Shown here: positions 22,786 to 33,099 of the stretch, piece by piece
Layout of the letters: each line of letters starts with the position of its first letter
How positions within the stretch are numbered: position 1 is the stretch's first letter
Origin: Mucidula mucida
Taxonomy: Eukaryota; Basidiomycota; Agaricomycetes; Agaricales; Physalacriaceae
Reading direction: 5' to 3'
Assembly (NCBI GenBank): GCA_015501055.1
Contig: JADNYV010000073.1
Span: forward strand, 1 to 64,000
DNA: 64,000 nucleotides
The notes under the pieces: generated by a model
What the model saw: the letters and a program-made list of their open reading frames with translations, nothing else
Databases searched by the model: none
Told to the model about the DNA's origin: nothing
Position numbers and translations under genes: made by a program

Positions 22786-23825
22786 TCAAGACTTCTGTCA
22801 TCTTACTTGGCACAAACAACATTGCTGGACTGTGGCCCACTGTGTGGGCAATGGGTAACCTCGGCCGTGCAGTATATGGTGCCAATTTGGATGGTACAGT
22901 GGGTACTCCCATGTTTGTTCCTAAATATACTCTGATTTCAATGATAGTGGCCTTACACTTACAATTCCTATAATGTTGGGGCGGTTTTAAATCAGACCTT
23001 TGAGGGGAGCCCTCTCATGGTGAACAGTTTGTCCTTCCTTCCAGGTCAGAAGCTATCAAGATGCACATGCCCCGGTGAATCTCATCCCGGACCTATGCAT
23101 GCGGATGGTACCTTCGTCGGGCAAGTGGTGCCTGAGATCAATGTCTTTGAGGCACAGGTGGTGGGCAACAACGCACATGTCTTGTAGTCTAGTTAATGGG
23201 CTGTAGGTGAGGTTTTCCTTTAAAAGATACCAAACTGATCCCTCTGTTCAAAGCCCTTCAACTACGCTTACAAGTGGTTAAATGATACGGATAACAACTT
23301 GGAGATCTACAACAGCACTGTTTCACAACTTAATCTGTATAGGGGTGGTGTATACCCACAGTCCACGTCTGTATTGTCCACAACAAGCATGTAGGCTTCT
23401 TTGGCATTTCACGGTTGTTTAATTAACTCCATTGCGGTAGATCCGGACTGTTATGAGCTGGAGGGTGGGTGCTACTCAGTTTATGCATTCAAGTATAAGC
23501 CAGGTACTTTGTGTTTACATTCCCGTCGCATAGCACGCACTGATGAATCGAGATCCTAGGCTATGATGATGGTGTAGGTCGCCTTCCTCTGGCATCACAC
23601 CTCAAGACTGATCAACTTTGAAGTATATCACTTGGGTGAACGACGGCAAGGGCGCGTGGACGTTCAGAGGACCAGGTACTGCCGCTGACAGTCGTGTTGA
23701 GATTGGAGCGAGACCTGTTCCTCAGGAGCCCATGGTGAGTCATCTTCAATCCGTAAGATGCTCGCTCATAGTATGTGGCTGCAGTACATAATCACAAATC
23801 TGGGCATGTCAGGGAACTTTGGGGA
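22786..23825 (+). pseudogene. 3' fragment of broken KRE6/SKN1-like GH16 gene
   Basis: Continuation of the GH16 copy after element A. Readable pieces include [28 protein letters not shown], a retained intron (GTGGGTACTCCC...TGATAG), then [22 protein letters not shown] and the catalytic-site relic PEINVFEAQ. Near the end [20 protein letters not shown] and NLGMSGNFG are recognisable. Numerous stops and frameshifts make it non-functional. In the relic, EIDVFE has become EINVFE, losing the middle aspartate. Introns sit at the same places as in 29004-31387, so this is a DNA-level copy and not a retrocopy. It breaks off after GNFG, before the last two exons. Confidence 0.88.
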
Positions 23826-24030
23826 CACGATAGGGCCTCCGCTGATCACGTATACCTCTGCGAAACTTCCAGCGCCGATGCGAAGTCTAAGAGGACGCCG
23901 GACGCGAAAATTCCTGTGCTAACCACCGGCGTGTCCGCTGGTGCCTCTAAGTCCGATTCTGGGTGCTTTGGAAGTGTCGACATGAAAGATGCTAAAAGTC
24001 TCAGAGCATGTGACGGCGTGAGTCAATTCG
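23826..24030 (-). pseudogene. fragment of DUF3669-type gene
   Basis: The minus strand repeats 27742-27905 with moderate divergence: ATGTCGACACTTCC as start, then LEAPADTPV and the glycine-rich entry ending GSFAEVYT. It abuts the GH16 fragment tail to tail, as the full-length genes do at 27742-31387, but the 3' two thirds of the gene are missing. Here GCAGAGGTATAC keeps the frame that is shifted by an extra base in the longer copy. Confidence 0.82.
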
Positions 24031-24415
24031 GGATGGGCGTTCTTTCTAGTGACCATGCACTCCCGTTCTATTTCACGTAGGTATTATCCGGCAGGCGATA
24101 TGCATCGGCTTCAAACCTTGATTAAACTTAGTGATGTGGCGTGGCAACAAATTGAATCAGCCCCCAGAAAAAGGCGCAATGACCAACCTTTACTCGGTGA
24201 CAGACAGCTTGCTAGCCTGTACCTTCACCTCCGAAAAAGCGCCATACATGGGCCATATGCCCATTTATAATGCAAGATTTCCAGTTGATTGCCGTACAAA
24301 TAAATATACGGTGATACACGATACACATACAATTCGTTTCATCCTTGTCCGCGTTAAGATAAATAAGTGTGTGTGCGATGGGTATGCGCCTGATCGAGGT
24401 AGCCATTAAAGTTGA
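24031..24415. other. no recognisable gene
   Basis: Intergenic stretch between the DUF3669 fragment and the zinc-finger gene. It probably contains the 3' untranslated region of the latter. No motif was recognised. Confidence 0.4.
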
Positions 24416-25520
24416 TTAATCCATATCCATGTCGAGCCCGTCCCACTCCTCTTCCTCCTCCTTGACACGAATGTCCTTCGAGCGGGTGCCAAAGCCACCA
24501 CCACGATAGCCATCATCGCCCGTGTCATCGTACATTTCTTCGTCCTCATCCGAGTCAAAGACCGGCTCGGGCACAGGCACGGCAAGAAGTCCAGGGCGAA
24601 CCTGCGTGGCAGCAGAGCTAGCGGGAAGATGATAATCATGCATGCGTGGACCGCCTTGGGTGGGTACAGAGCTGGCGGCAGGTCCGTCTTGATTAGGCAG
24701 AGAGCCTCGAGATAGGAACGACGGCCAGAGCGAGCGATCCTCGGGAAGCGACGAACTGGATGGCGAAAGATGGGAGAGAATGGCGGCAGCCTTTTGAGCG
24801 GATATCAGACTAAATTACGTTGAACCATGTGGTAGATTACCTCGAGCAGTTGAACCTGTTGATGCTTGCTGAGAACATACTTGGACGACTCGCGCCAGTG
24901 TGGGGTATGCTCCCAGCGGTGCTTAATGAGGCAAGACGGATGACGGTAAACCTGTGTCTATCAGTACGTGCAGAAATATTCAAAGATGCTATATACCTTG
25001 GAGCAGCTCTCGCATTTATGGTCCATTCCGCGTTTCTTCCCGTTCTTTGGAATAATGACAGGATTGGATATACCTGCGAGCTCTGCGCTGTCCATGGACG
25101 AAATCGAAGTGACAGAGGTCGAAACAACCGGCGGACTTGGTGACGAAAGACTGAGTGATGAGAGCGACAATGATGCAGGTCTATAAGTACATCAATAAAA
25201 GATGGAAACGGCAACGCAACACAACACTTACGATGGCCGTGAAGCAGCGTCGCGCGCATCGCTAAGGCGTCTCCTTGCCTTGCCCGTCGACGACAACCGG
25301 CGGTGGTGCTGCTTGGTGCCATAACTCCCTCCTAGATCCGGCAAGGAGTCACCGTTCATCTGCTCCGTCTGCGCAACCGGTATCGGCATGGCGCTCGCTG
25401 CTGCCGCCGACAGCGAGAGCAGGCTCATAAAAGAGTCCTCGGTTCCAGATTGCTGTCGGCGATATATAGGGTCAGCAGTCCTGGTCACTGAACCCGATAA
25501 CGAACCTGTGTTATTGTCAT
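24416..25520 (-). CDS. C2H2 zinc-finger protein
   Basis: Predicted nuclear protein of 301 residues from five exons: 25520-25506, 25452-25232, 25180-24997, 24951-24841 and 24790-24416. All introns are GT-AG, 45-53 bp, and phases agree throughout. Residues 1-20 read MTITQ then QSGTEDSFMSLLSLSAA; the middle is Ser/Ala-rich and basic. A single C2H2 finger spans the third exon junction: CESCSK joined to VYRHPSCLIKHRWEH (CX2CX12HX3H). It is followed by the conserved-looking helix SSKYVLSKHQQVQLLEAAAILSHL. The tail is acidic (DSDEDEEMYDD, KEEEEEWDGLDMDMD). The finger suggests DNA or RNA binding; targets are unknown. The start relies on a 15-bp first exon and is the least certain part. Confidence 0.82.
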
Positions 25521-26937
25521 CGTCGTGGTAGTGGTCGGTTACAGAGTCAAGAAAGGCGGCAGGTTATTGTACAAAATTCCGGGAAAAATGAGGGCGAGAT
25601 TACAAGAACATGGTGGTGGAAGGGAAGGAAGAGGAGATCGGGAATTTCCTATTCAAACTTTTTGGACGTTGCTTGGTCAGCTGCCCGATCTTGTGATACC
25701 CTCCCACCAAGACATACCCCGAAATGGACTCTACGTTGAATGTGGCGTGGAATTCGATGGCAGTATGCAACAGCAGAAATGCGCAGCTTGCCCAAAGAAA
25801 TTGAATACTTGCAAACTGGCTTTTCTGCGCTTTGACTGTCCCACTGCTCCTCTGACTCTCGCGAGAACCACGGAAAGAATCCGGGCGCACCGAAGGAGCT
25901 GAAATCTCCTGATAGGTGCTAATCTGATACCGCTACTACTCGTCATCCACCGCTGCTCTTAGTTGGTACAGAGTGGCTGCCATCAACTACCCGACTCTTC
26001 AAATTGACTTAAGGAGTACTTGAGGTGGCACACGTCTCATCAATGCCTTGAAGCGCTGACAGATATAACCAGGAAATAGGTGGATTCAGTGTTGAACAGG
26101 CCGGTTCTACGTTGAGATTGCGGGTTTCACGCGGGTTATCAAGTTTACAAATTGTTCAGCGTGCACGCAAGGAATGGCTGCTATGAGGACTAGCGACATA
26201 GGAATGTGAGAGCTGAGAGGCAGCTCCTATTTGGTCGTTGAATGATTTGACAGTAAGTATGGGGCCTTCGAATTTCCATCATAAGGAGAGTTCTTCTCTC
26301 CTCGCCGATAGACAACACACAGGATTTTCTTGAGACACTCCTTGAGTCCATTATCATCATACCGTGCATACATGTGTTCTTTTTACACGTTGCATTATAT
26401 CAGTGAGCCGTCTCGAGGTATTCACAGACTGACTTGAATATACAGGTCGAACGGCGCAAAGGACCGGAGGCGACCTCTCTTCGCGTGCATCGTAACATGC
26501 TTCTGGTGCACGGAGATCACGGTGAGCTAAACTATCTAATTTCAGGTTGACTGACTGACTAACATTTATAGATTTCACGGTGCTGGGTTGTGTACGCGCG
26601 CAACGGTAAATCATAGTCCATGTCTGATTAGGGACATTGGTCAGAGCCCTTGAATTGCCTGATTTGGCCACACGCCCGGCCCATGCTGACAATATTCAAA
26701 ATCCACCTTCATTGTTCGCTGAATGTGGACACGGTGATCACATGGCTCTTTGTTCGTCTACTGTGGACGCGGCTAGCAAAAGCCCACTATATATTGAATG
26801 CCTCGGTCGCGCAGACCCACATTTCACCCTTCACCAATATGAGCTCCTTCTTCCCTTCTTCGCTTTCTCTGCTGTACGCCGAGTAACTATCCTCTTCTTC
26901 TTCTAAACAGACATCTATTGAGCATCATCCCAGTCCT
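25521..26937. other. intergenic, no supported gene
   Basis: About 1.4 kb containing the upstream region of the zinc-finger gene (minus) and of the hypothetical gene at 26938 (plus). Open frames here are short and show no domain or splice logic. A CT-rich stretch at 26890-26930 (CTCTTCTTCTTC) precedes the ATG at 26938 and may be its core promoter. Confidence 0.4.
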
Positions 26938-27498
26938 ATGGTTATCCAAGCCTACACCATCTTGTCGACCGCGATGTATTTATCCCAACTAAAAGCCCAT
27001 CTCGACTGCGTTGACCTGGCCTTATTCCAAAACCGCATCGCCCTCAGTCCCGGGGAGTACCTTGAGCACTGTGACCGCCGCACCCAGGTGAACCTCGTCG
27101 CGGCAGACCTCTTTCTCACCGAGCTATTCGCCGAGCTTCACCTCACGGGCGGGGTGATTTCTAAAGGAAGGACCTTTCACACTTTCATGGGCGTCTGCGA
27201 TAATCCCGAACAGTACGTCCTGCCCACCTCTGAGCAGAGGCAGAGGACAAGGTACACGGACAGGTGGGACAACCCCAACCATCCAGAAACTGCGCAGTCC
27301 GCGCCTTGCACTCCATCTCACCCGAGGACGCCCAGAGGCCATCGCCATTGGCACAGTAATGCTCAGAGCTCCCCGGCGGACAGTCCTGACACCCCGAAGC
27401 GTGGTAATTGTCGCCATCATCCATATTCACCTTCTTCGAGCTCGACTCGGAAGCCCAAAAATGTATATTCTAGCTTAAACAAGAGATACAGTGAATGA
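26938..27498 (+). CDS. hypothetical protein
   Basis: Open frame of 186 residues with an ATG start preceded by a pyrimidine-rich tract. Residues 1-85 have ordinary composition with amphipathic segments (LSTAMYLSQLKAHLDCVDLALFQ, VNLVAADLFLTELFAELHL). Residues 95-180 are rich in Pro, Ser, His and Arg, as in a disordered tail. No signal peptide or membrane span is evident and I do not recognise the family. The opposite strand has a shorter Cys-rich frame, so a minus-strand gene is not excluded. The tail may be an unspliced intron or shadow, with a possible donor around GGCGTCTGCG at 27189. Confidence in the N-terminal half is higher than in the rest. Confidence 0.4.
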   Translation: MVIQAYTILSTAMYLSQLKAHLDCVDLALFQNRIALSPGEYLEHCDRRTQVNLVAADLFLTELFAELHLTGGVISKGRTFHTFMGVCDNPEQYVLPTSEQRQRTRYTDRWDNPNHPETAQSAPCTPSHPRTPRGHRHWHSNAQSSPADSPDTPKRGNCRHHPYSPSSSSTRKPKNVYSSLNKRYSE

Positions 27499-27741
27499 TG
27501 CCACAGTTATTTTTCTCCGTACTTTATACACATGCACAACTACGCCGACATGCTATCTAGTGTACAACGTCATTTTATATCATCAAGGACTCCAAAGTAT
27601 ATTCAACAATCCTAAGAACCAACATCTCTCTCAGTATGGGCCTCATTCTGACTAGGACCAATCTTCCAACCGTTCATTTGATACTCGAGGCTGATCGATA
27701 GCAAGTTGACACACGCCGTCACATGCTCTGAGACCTTTCGC

Positions 27742-28614
27742 ATGATGTCGCCACTTCCAGAGCACCTAGAACTGGACTCAGAGGCGCCAGCGGATACGCC
27801 TCTAGGATTTTCCGCATCCGACTTCCGCTCAAAGGAGCCCGCATATCCTCTCCGCATCGGCGCTGGAAGTTTTGCAGAAGGTATACACGATCAGCGGACG
27901 CCCTATAGCGTATAAGCAAATGTACGGCTTTGACGGCGCTGCCCTACGTTTTGAGTACGATGCTCTTAGCGTTATTCATGAATGCTGCGATACCGACTCC
28001 TTTTTTGCTATTCCTCGGCCGTTCGCGTTCAATGATCCCTCTGGTTTAGTTGAATTTACTACCACCTGCCCTGACCCGCCGCGGCCACGCCGCCCTCGTC
28101 CCGTACGCCCCACTGTCAATCAGGAGCTGCTCTCAATTTTCCCGTCCCCTACGTATGCCATGGATCGGGTGCATGCCTTACCGCATAGAGCCATTGCCAA
28201 GCTTAGCGCTCTGTACTTTCCGCCTACTATCACAACAGGCCCGTTACTCTGCCGTCTGTACTTTGGCAAGAGCTTCACAGGCGCGAGAGTGTCAAAGTTT
28301 TTCAATACCGAAAACTTCCCTCTTGACGAAGATCGCTACGGGATGTTGTATGATTCTTTTCCAGGACGTCTTCCTTCCGTGCACGAGGTGGCGCGGGGCA
28401 TGAGCGAGATGTTGGCGCGTCTCCATTACAGAGCATCCGTTGATGCTCGGGATGTCGAGTTTGTCCTTGGTGGAGATGGAGGCGGTGGCTTCACCTTCTT
28501 GGTGATCGACTTCAACCAGGTACGCGGCGTGCTCCCTACTATGAGTATATTCTCTGATGTTGTACACAGGTTCGATACTGGCCGAAAACTGTCGAAAGCA
28601 TCGACCAATGTTAG
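27742..28614 (+). pseudogene. DUF3669-type protein, one frameshift
   Basis: Start ATG at 27742/27745 (MMSPLPEHLELDSEAPAD), supported by the copy at 23826-24030. A kinase-like glycine-rich entry, YPLRIGAGSFAE, leads to VYTISGRPIAYKQMYG, but an extra base in GCAGAAGGTATAC (27875-27887) breaks the frame between them. The middle and C-terminal parts match the fungal DUF3669 domain as I know it: CRLYFGKS, FFNTENFPLDEDRYGML, MSEMLARLHYRASVDARDVEFVLGG and FLVIDFNQ. A GT-AG intron at 28520-28569 then gives VRYWPKTVESIDQC and a stop at 28614. Reading through that intron gives a longer, less typical C-terminus to 28717. Function is unknown. With the frameshift only a non-ATG or internal start could make the domain. 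Confidence 0.72.
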
Positions 28615-29003
28615 CCTGCAACTATTCTTCATTTCATTGAAAGAGCAAAAAAGCAGTTTCGAAAGCTGTCCAGGGCAGATACCCCTCACGTTTGATTTCG
28701 CGAGGGGTCTTGATTGAGGTCGATGTTGGCAAATATTACAGTAATAGTACGAGTATTAAATCAACAGTGAATGAATTTCATCATCTTTTTATTCTCCATT
28801 CTATTCCTTTTACATGGCCGTTACGCTTGCTCTTCGTAAATTAAAATATTCACCAAAGGCACAGGTAGCATGGTGTGTGTGCATTTTCACTGTGCTTGTA
28901 AGCTAGAGTCTACATGTAACTTAGTATCGATACCCAAATTGAATCAGCATTATACGAGGCATATGATTAGAACAAAGCAACTCTCCCACCCTCAACGCAG
29001 CCG

Positions 29004-31387
29004 CTAACACTCTCCGAGAAAGCTGTTCTTCGGTATGGGCTGCTTGTAATCATCAACCCACGTCGTCAGATTTGGGTTTGTATACGCCTCAATGTACCTA
29101 AAAGACAAGCGCGAGTTAGCGAGGTACAACAAACGCAATAACGCCCTGAACGCACTCCTCAATATACGCCTTGGTCGGGAAATCAGCCGGGTCACATCCC
29201 ACATTGATCGCGCCTTTGGGCTGGTACACGCGTACATAGTCGATGCTCATTGTCGTTGGGAAAGTCAGGCGCTCGAGGTCGACCTCACCAAAGTTTCGAG
29301 ACATGCCCAGATTCATGAGGATGTACTGCCGGCGCATTCAACTATTGAGAGATGCTACAAATTGAACATGGGAGAACTCACCATAGGCTCCACAGGAACA
29401 GGCCGTGCTCCAATCTCCACACGACTGTCAGCAGCCGCACCAGGTCCTCTGAACGTCCACGCGGGTTTACCGTCGTTCAGCCAAGTGATATACTACAAGG
29501 GTCAATCTCAGCAGACTGCGGACAAAGAGAGAGCCCTACACTATCATCGTAGCCTGAGATTTCAAAGCATTAATACGTGCAAGGCGATGGAGGTATGAAT
29601 ATGAAGTACCTGGCTTATACTCAAATCCATAGACCGAGAAACACGCTGTTTCCAACTCATAACAATCAAGATCTATACACGGCCGAATCAGAGAACCGAA
29701 CAATTAAAGAATGTCGAAGATAACTTACTCGTCTTGGCCACTACAGACGTCGCTTGCTGGTACACACCACCCTTGTACTCGTTGAGGTCCGCAACAGTCT
29801 CGTCGTAGATCTCCAAATTGTTTCCCGTCGCATTGAACCACTCATAGTCATAATTGAAGGGCTTGAGCAGTAAAATGAGAATACTACCATGCTAGAGAGG
29901 AAACCCTCACTTACAGCCCATTGAGCAGACTGAGAGACATGTGCCTGTCCACCTGCCACCTGAGCCTCAAAGACATCAATCTCAGGAGCCGCACGCCCGA
30001 CGAAGGTGCCGTCCGCATGCATAGGCCCGGGATGAGATTCACCAGGGCATGTACATCTCGATAGCTTCTGACCTGGAAGGAAGGACAAACCGTCCGCCAT
30101 GAGAGGGCTCCCCTCAAAGGTCTGATTCGCAACCGTCCCGACGTCACAGGAGTCGTATGTGTAAGGCCACTATCGTAGAAATCAGATTATATTTAGGAAC
30201 AAAAACGGCCGTTCAGAGAACACTCACTGTACCGTCCAAACTGGCACCGTATCCTGCACGGCCGAGGTTGCCCATCGCCCACACGGCAGGCCACAGTCCC
30301 GCAACATCGTTCGCACCAGGCAAGGTGACAGAAGCCTCGAGCAGGCCACCGGTGAAGCAAAACTTGTTCCAGGTCGCCATCATCCCGCCCTGCCACGGCA
30401 GATCGTGCGTGGGCTTCTCCGAGAGCGTTATACGCAACGCGCCATCCTTCGTGGTGATTGCTGCAGGATCATACCACTCCATGTTATTCGTCGACCAGTA
30501 ATGCATATCGACAGCTTCCCAATACGGATCCTCACCAGGATAGAAGGAACGTCCGTCGACGTTGAACTCGTCGCTAAAGACCAACTGCATTTCTTCGCCA
30601 GTCTCCAACGAGAGTTTCGTGTATACATCCTTCGGTGTATCGAGGTCTATTAAGCCGAAATTGCCTGGCATGACGGGGACCTGGGAGGGGAGAACGATTA
30701 GCCGTGTATATGAGAAAAGGTAAACGCGCGACCGTACCTGTCCGGTCCCATTGATACCTCCGAGGTTAAAGCCGCCTTGTGTCGAGGGCACGCTCTGTGT
30801 TAAATAGCTTGCAACGGGGTATCCAGCACTGGGGAACAATGACATCAGCCACACAATACTGAACTGGCGGGAAATGGGACGACAAACAAAAGAGCGACCA
30901 TGGCTAAGACAAGAAAAAGAAGACAACCGAGGTTGGTGATACCTCTGTACGTCAAGACGGACCCGCCTGCATCGTTCTTGATATCCCGCCGGGGGTCGGG
31001 ATTGTGAAGATAGTCGTCTGGCTCAGGATGGTTCGGGGAAAGGTCTGAACCCCAGGACTTCGGATCCGCTGACAGGGAGAACTAAGCGCGTATATTGGTT
31101 AGATATGCGTGTAGTGACAACGACGAGGTGGCATGCCTTGTCCGAAATAGAAGGAGCAATCGAGGGTCGGCCACCACCACCACTTTGGTAAGGCCCGTCG
31201 TTCTTCTGCAGCGACGTCAGACGCGCTCTAGAGGATGAAGAGTACGGATGCGTACCAACGACGCGTCGCTCGCCATTGAGCGCAAGCTAGGGGCCCCGCC
31301 GAGGCTGGTGGTAGACTGGTTGGGCAGAAGAGGCGTCTTCGACGGTGACACTGCCCGCTTCTCGTACGGATCATTGGCGGGTGCCAT
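29004..31387 (-). CDS. KRE6: KRE6/SKN1-like beta-glucan synthesis protein (GH16)
   Basis: Type II membrane protein of the KRE6/SKN1 family, needed in fungi for beta-1,6-glucan assembly in the secretory pathway and cell wall. Start [18 protein letters not shown] conserved cytoplasmic box reads [14 protein letters not shown]...[15 protein letters not shown] single membrane span follows ([14 protein letters not shown], joined by an intron to FAGYPV). The lumenal GH16 domain starts near LIDLDTPKD and includes [42 protein letters not shown] and the catalytic motif PEIDVFEAQ. It ends [27 protein letters not shown]. At least nine short introns are present, most confirmed by the broken copy at 22786-23825. 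The first 80 codons are uncertain: near 31221-31256 a very short intron or a frameshift is needed, and the donor at 31126 looks like GC-AG. Confidence 0.87.
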
Positions 31388-33099
31388 GGTGTAAACCTAA
31401 AAAGAGAGGTAGAATAAAGGAGCGACTGAAATAGGAGAGTGGTAGAGCAGTGTAGGGTTTAAGTAGAGAAGCTGAAAATAGTTCGGGATGCATCCGGCAC
31501 GCAAGAAGCGCCAAGGAAGGGCCATAGTAAAATGTTCATTACGGAACTTTTCTTCAAGTCTCAATTTGGTCGTATCGCTGCGTTTGACGCGGACGCGGAC
31601 GCGACTGCACTATTGACATAAAACGATGTGCCATTGTGCTTGCCCTGGTCCTGTTGGGCGTAAGTATAAGGTGTTTGGATAGTTACAGCAATAAATCGCG
31701 CGAAACTCGGTCAAGTCGCTGCTTGCATCAGCACGAAAGGCCGTGGTGGGTGCAGAGGCTTGAAGGAGGCTGCACAGCCACTGCAAGATCACTGTTTTTC
31801 GGGACCAGTGCCGGTATCACCTGGATATCACTTTTGCGAAGACACAGCCGATGGGTCTCATGCGAGAAGAACCGCGCGCAAGGCGGCGTGAGTAATGTTG
31901 ATCGTGACTCCGAGTACCGTTCATGCCTTGTTGGAACGTTATTGTGGAGGCTTCACAGCCAGCAGGTACGAATTCCATGAAGATGCGCGAGAAATATCTT
32001 CAGATTCTAGGCCACCGGAATGCGCGACGATCCCGCGGCCCTTTTGTACCGTGTCAGCGATCTCGATCAGGAGGGACGCCTGTAGTCTGGAAAGCCTTTG
32101 ACTGGCTTCCGATTAACCCTTTATCTCTCCGTCTGTCTTTCGTTAGTTCGAGGTGCACAATCTAGCGAGGAAGACCTCTCACTCGCCAAACTATCCTCCG
32201 AGCTAGAAACGTGACAGTGTCATGCCATGTGGTGTGATGGATCGTGTTGAAGAGCTAGAAAACTCCCGCCTAGGAGGTTCTCTTGGGCCGCTTCGTACAG
32301 GAAGGAGCAAGACGCGGAGCGGGTGAGAGGTATATAACCATAGCCAGCTAGATCATGCAAGCCGGGTGGACAGACAATCAACAAGTTCATATGCAAACGT
32401 ACTGGTAAGCCTTTAAACTGCTCGCCACGGACAGACTTATCCGACTCCCCAAGTCGTGAGTGGCGTAGAGTTGACATTGGGGGATGGCGGTTCCACATAG
32501 GACAAAAGGTGCATGATGGCAGGAGCAAACGCGTGTCCACTTTCCCACGGACGCGAACTTTGCTCTGGAAAACAATGGCCGTGCCTCTTCCGATCAACGC
32601 TATTCGGTAAACTTGCGAGCACCGTCCGCCGATACTTATTGCTGGACAGCGATATTGATGCCTTTTGACACGCCGCATCCTCGACTGGATTTGATTCCGC
32701 GCGGCTGGGCCCAGGTACTTTGAGATGAATTCAATCCAGCGCGGCGTCTGTTATGTGGTACTTCAGCGCATAAGATGGGATCCCCCAACTTGAACGCGAT
32801 TGGGACCTTTCTTTTCTGTGGGTTCTAGCTTTCAATAGTTTAGGGACGCGTACTCTTCTTGTCAGCTAGTGGATTTGCCCATACATACCGCTTATCATTC
32901 CTCCCTCTCTAACTCCCCGCGCGTTCCCCTTAGTAGACATACAGATGGCAAGCAACACTTTTTTGACGTGAGCGAAACAGCCAGCAACGATACGAAAAAT
33001 ATATACGAAATATGGAAGTTGTTACACCCTGGTCATGCTAAAAACCAATGAGAGTCAACACACCGCATCCAAATACTCACTACATACACACCCAAAACT
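31388..33099. other. intergenic, no supported gene
   Basis: 1.7 kb between the GH16 gene and the first NLR locus. It includes the GH16 promoter region. Only short frames in all directions; no domain, repeat or RNA gene seen. Confidence 0.45.

Noticed and set aside
27185..27430. Minus-strand Cys-rich frame (GCQDCPPGSSEHYC) as a small secreted protein
   Set aside because: No signal peptide, and it overlaps a longer plus-strand frame. The Cys content may be a by-product of the Ala/His-rich coding on the other strand.
31126..31130. A firm GC-AG intron in the GH16 gene
   Set aside because: The donor AAG/GCATGC fits the expected protein, but a GT donor about 14 bases further (CTC/GTCGTT) also keeps frame. 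Without transcripts it cannot be decided.
32220..32678. 152-residue minus-strand frame as a gene
   Set aside because: Composition and lack of any motif or splice logic make it look like a chance frame in an intergenic stretch.
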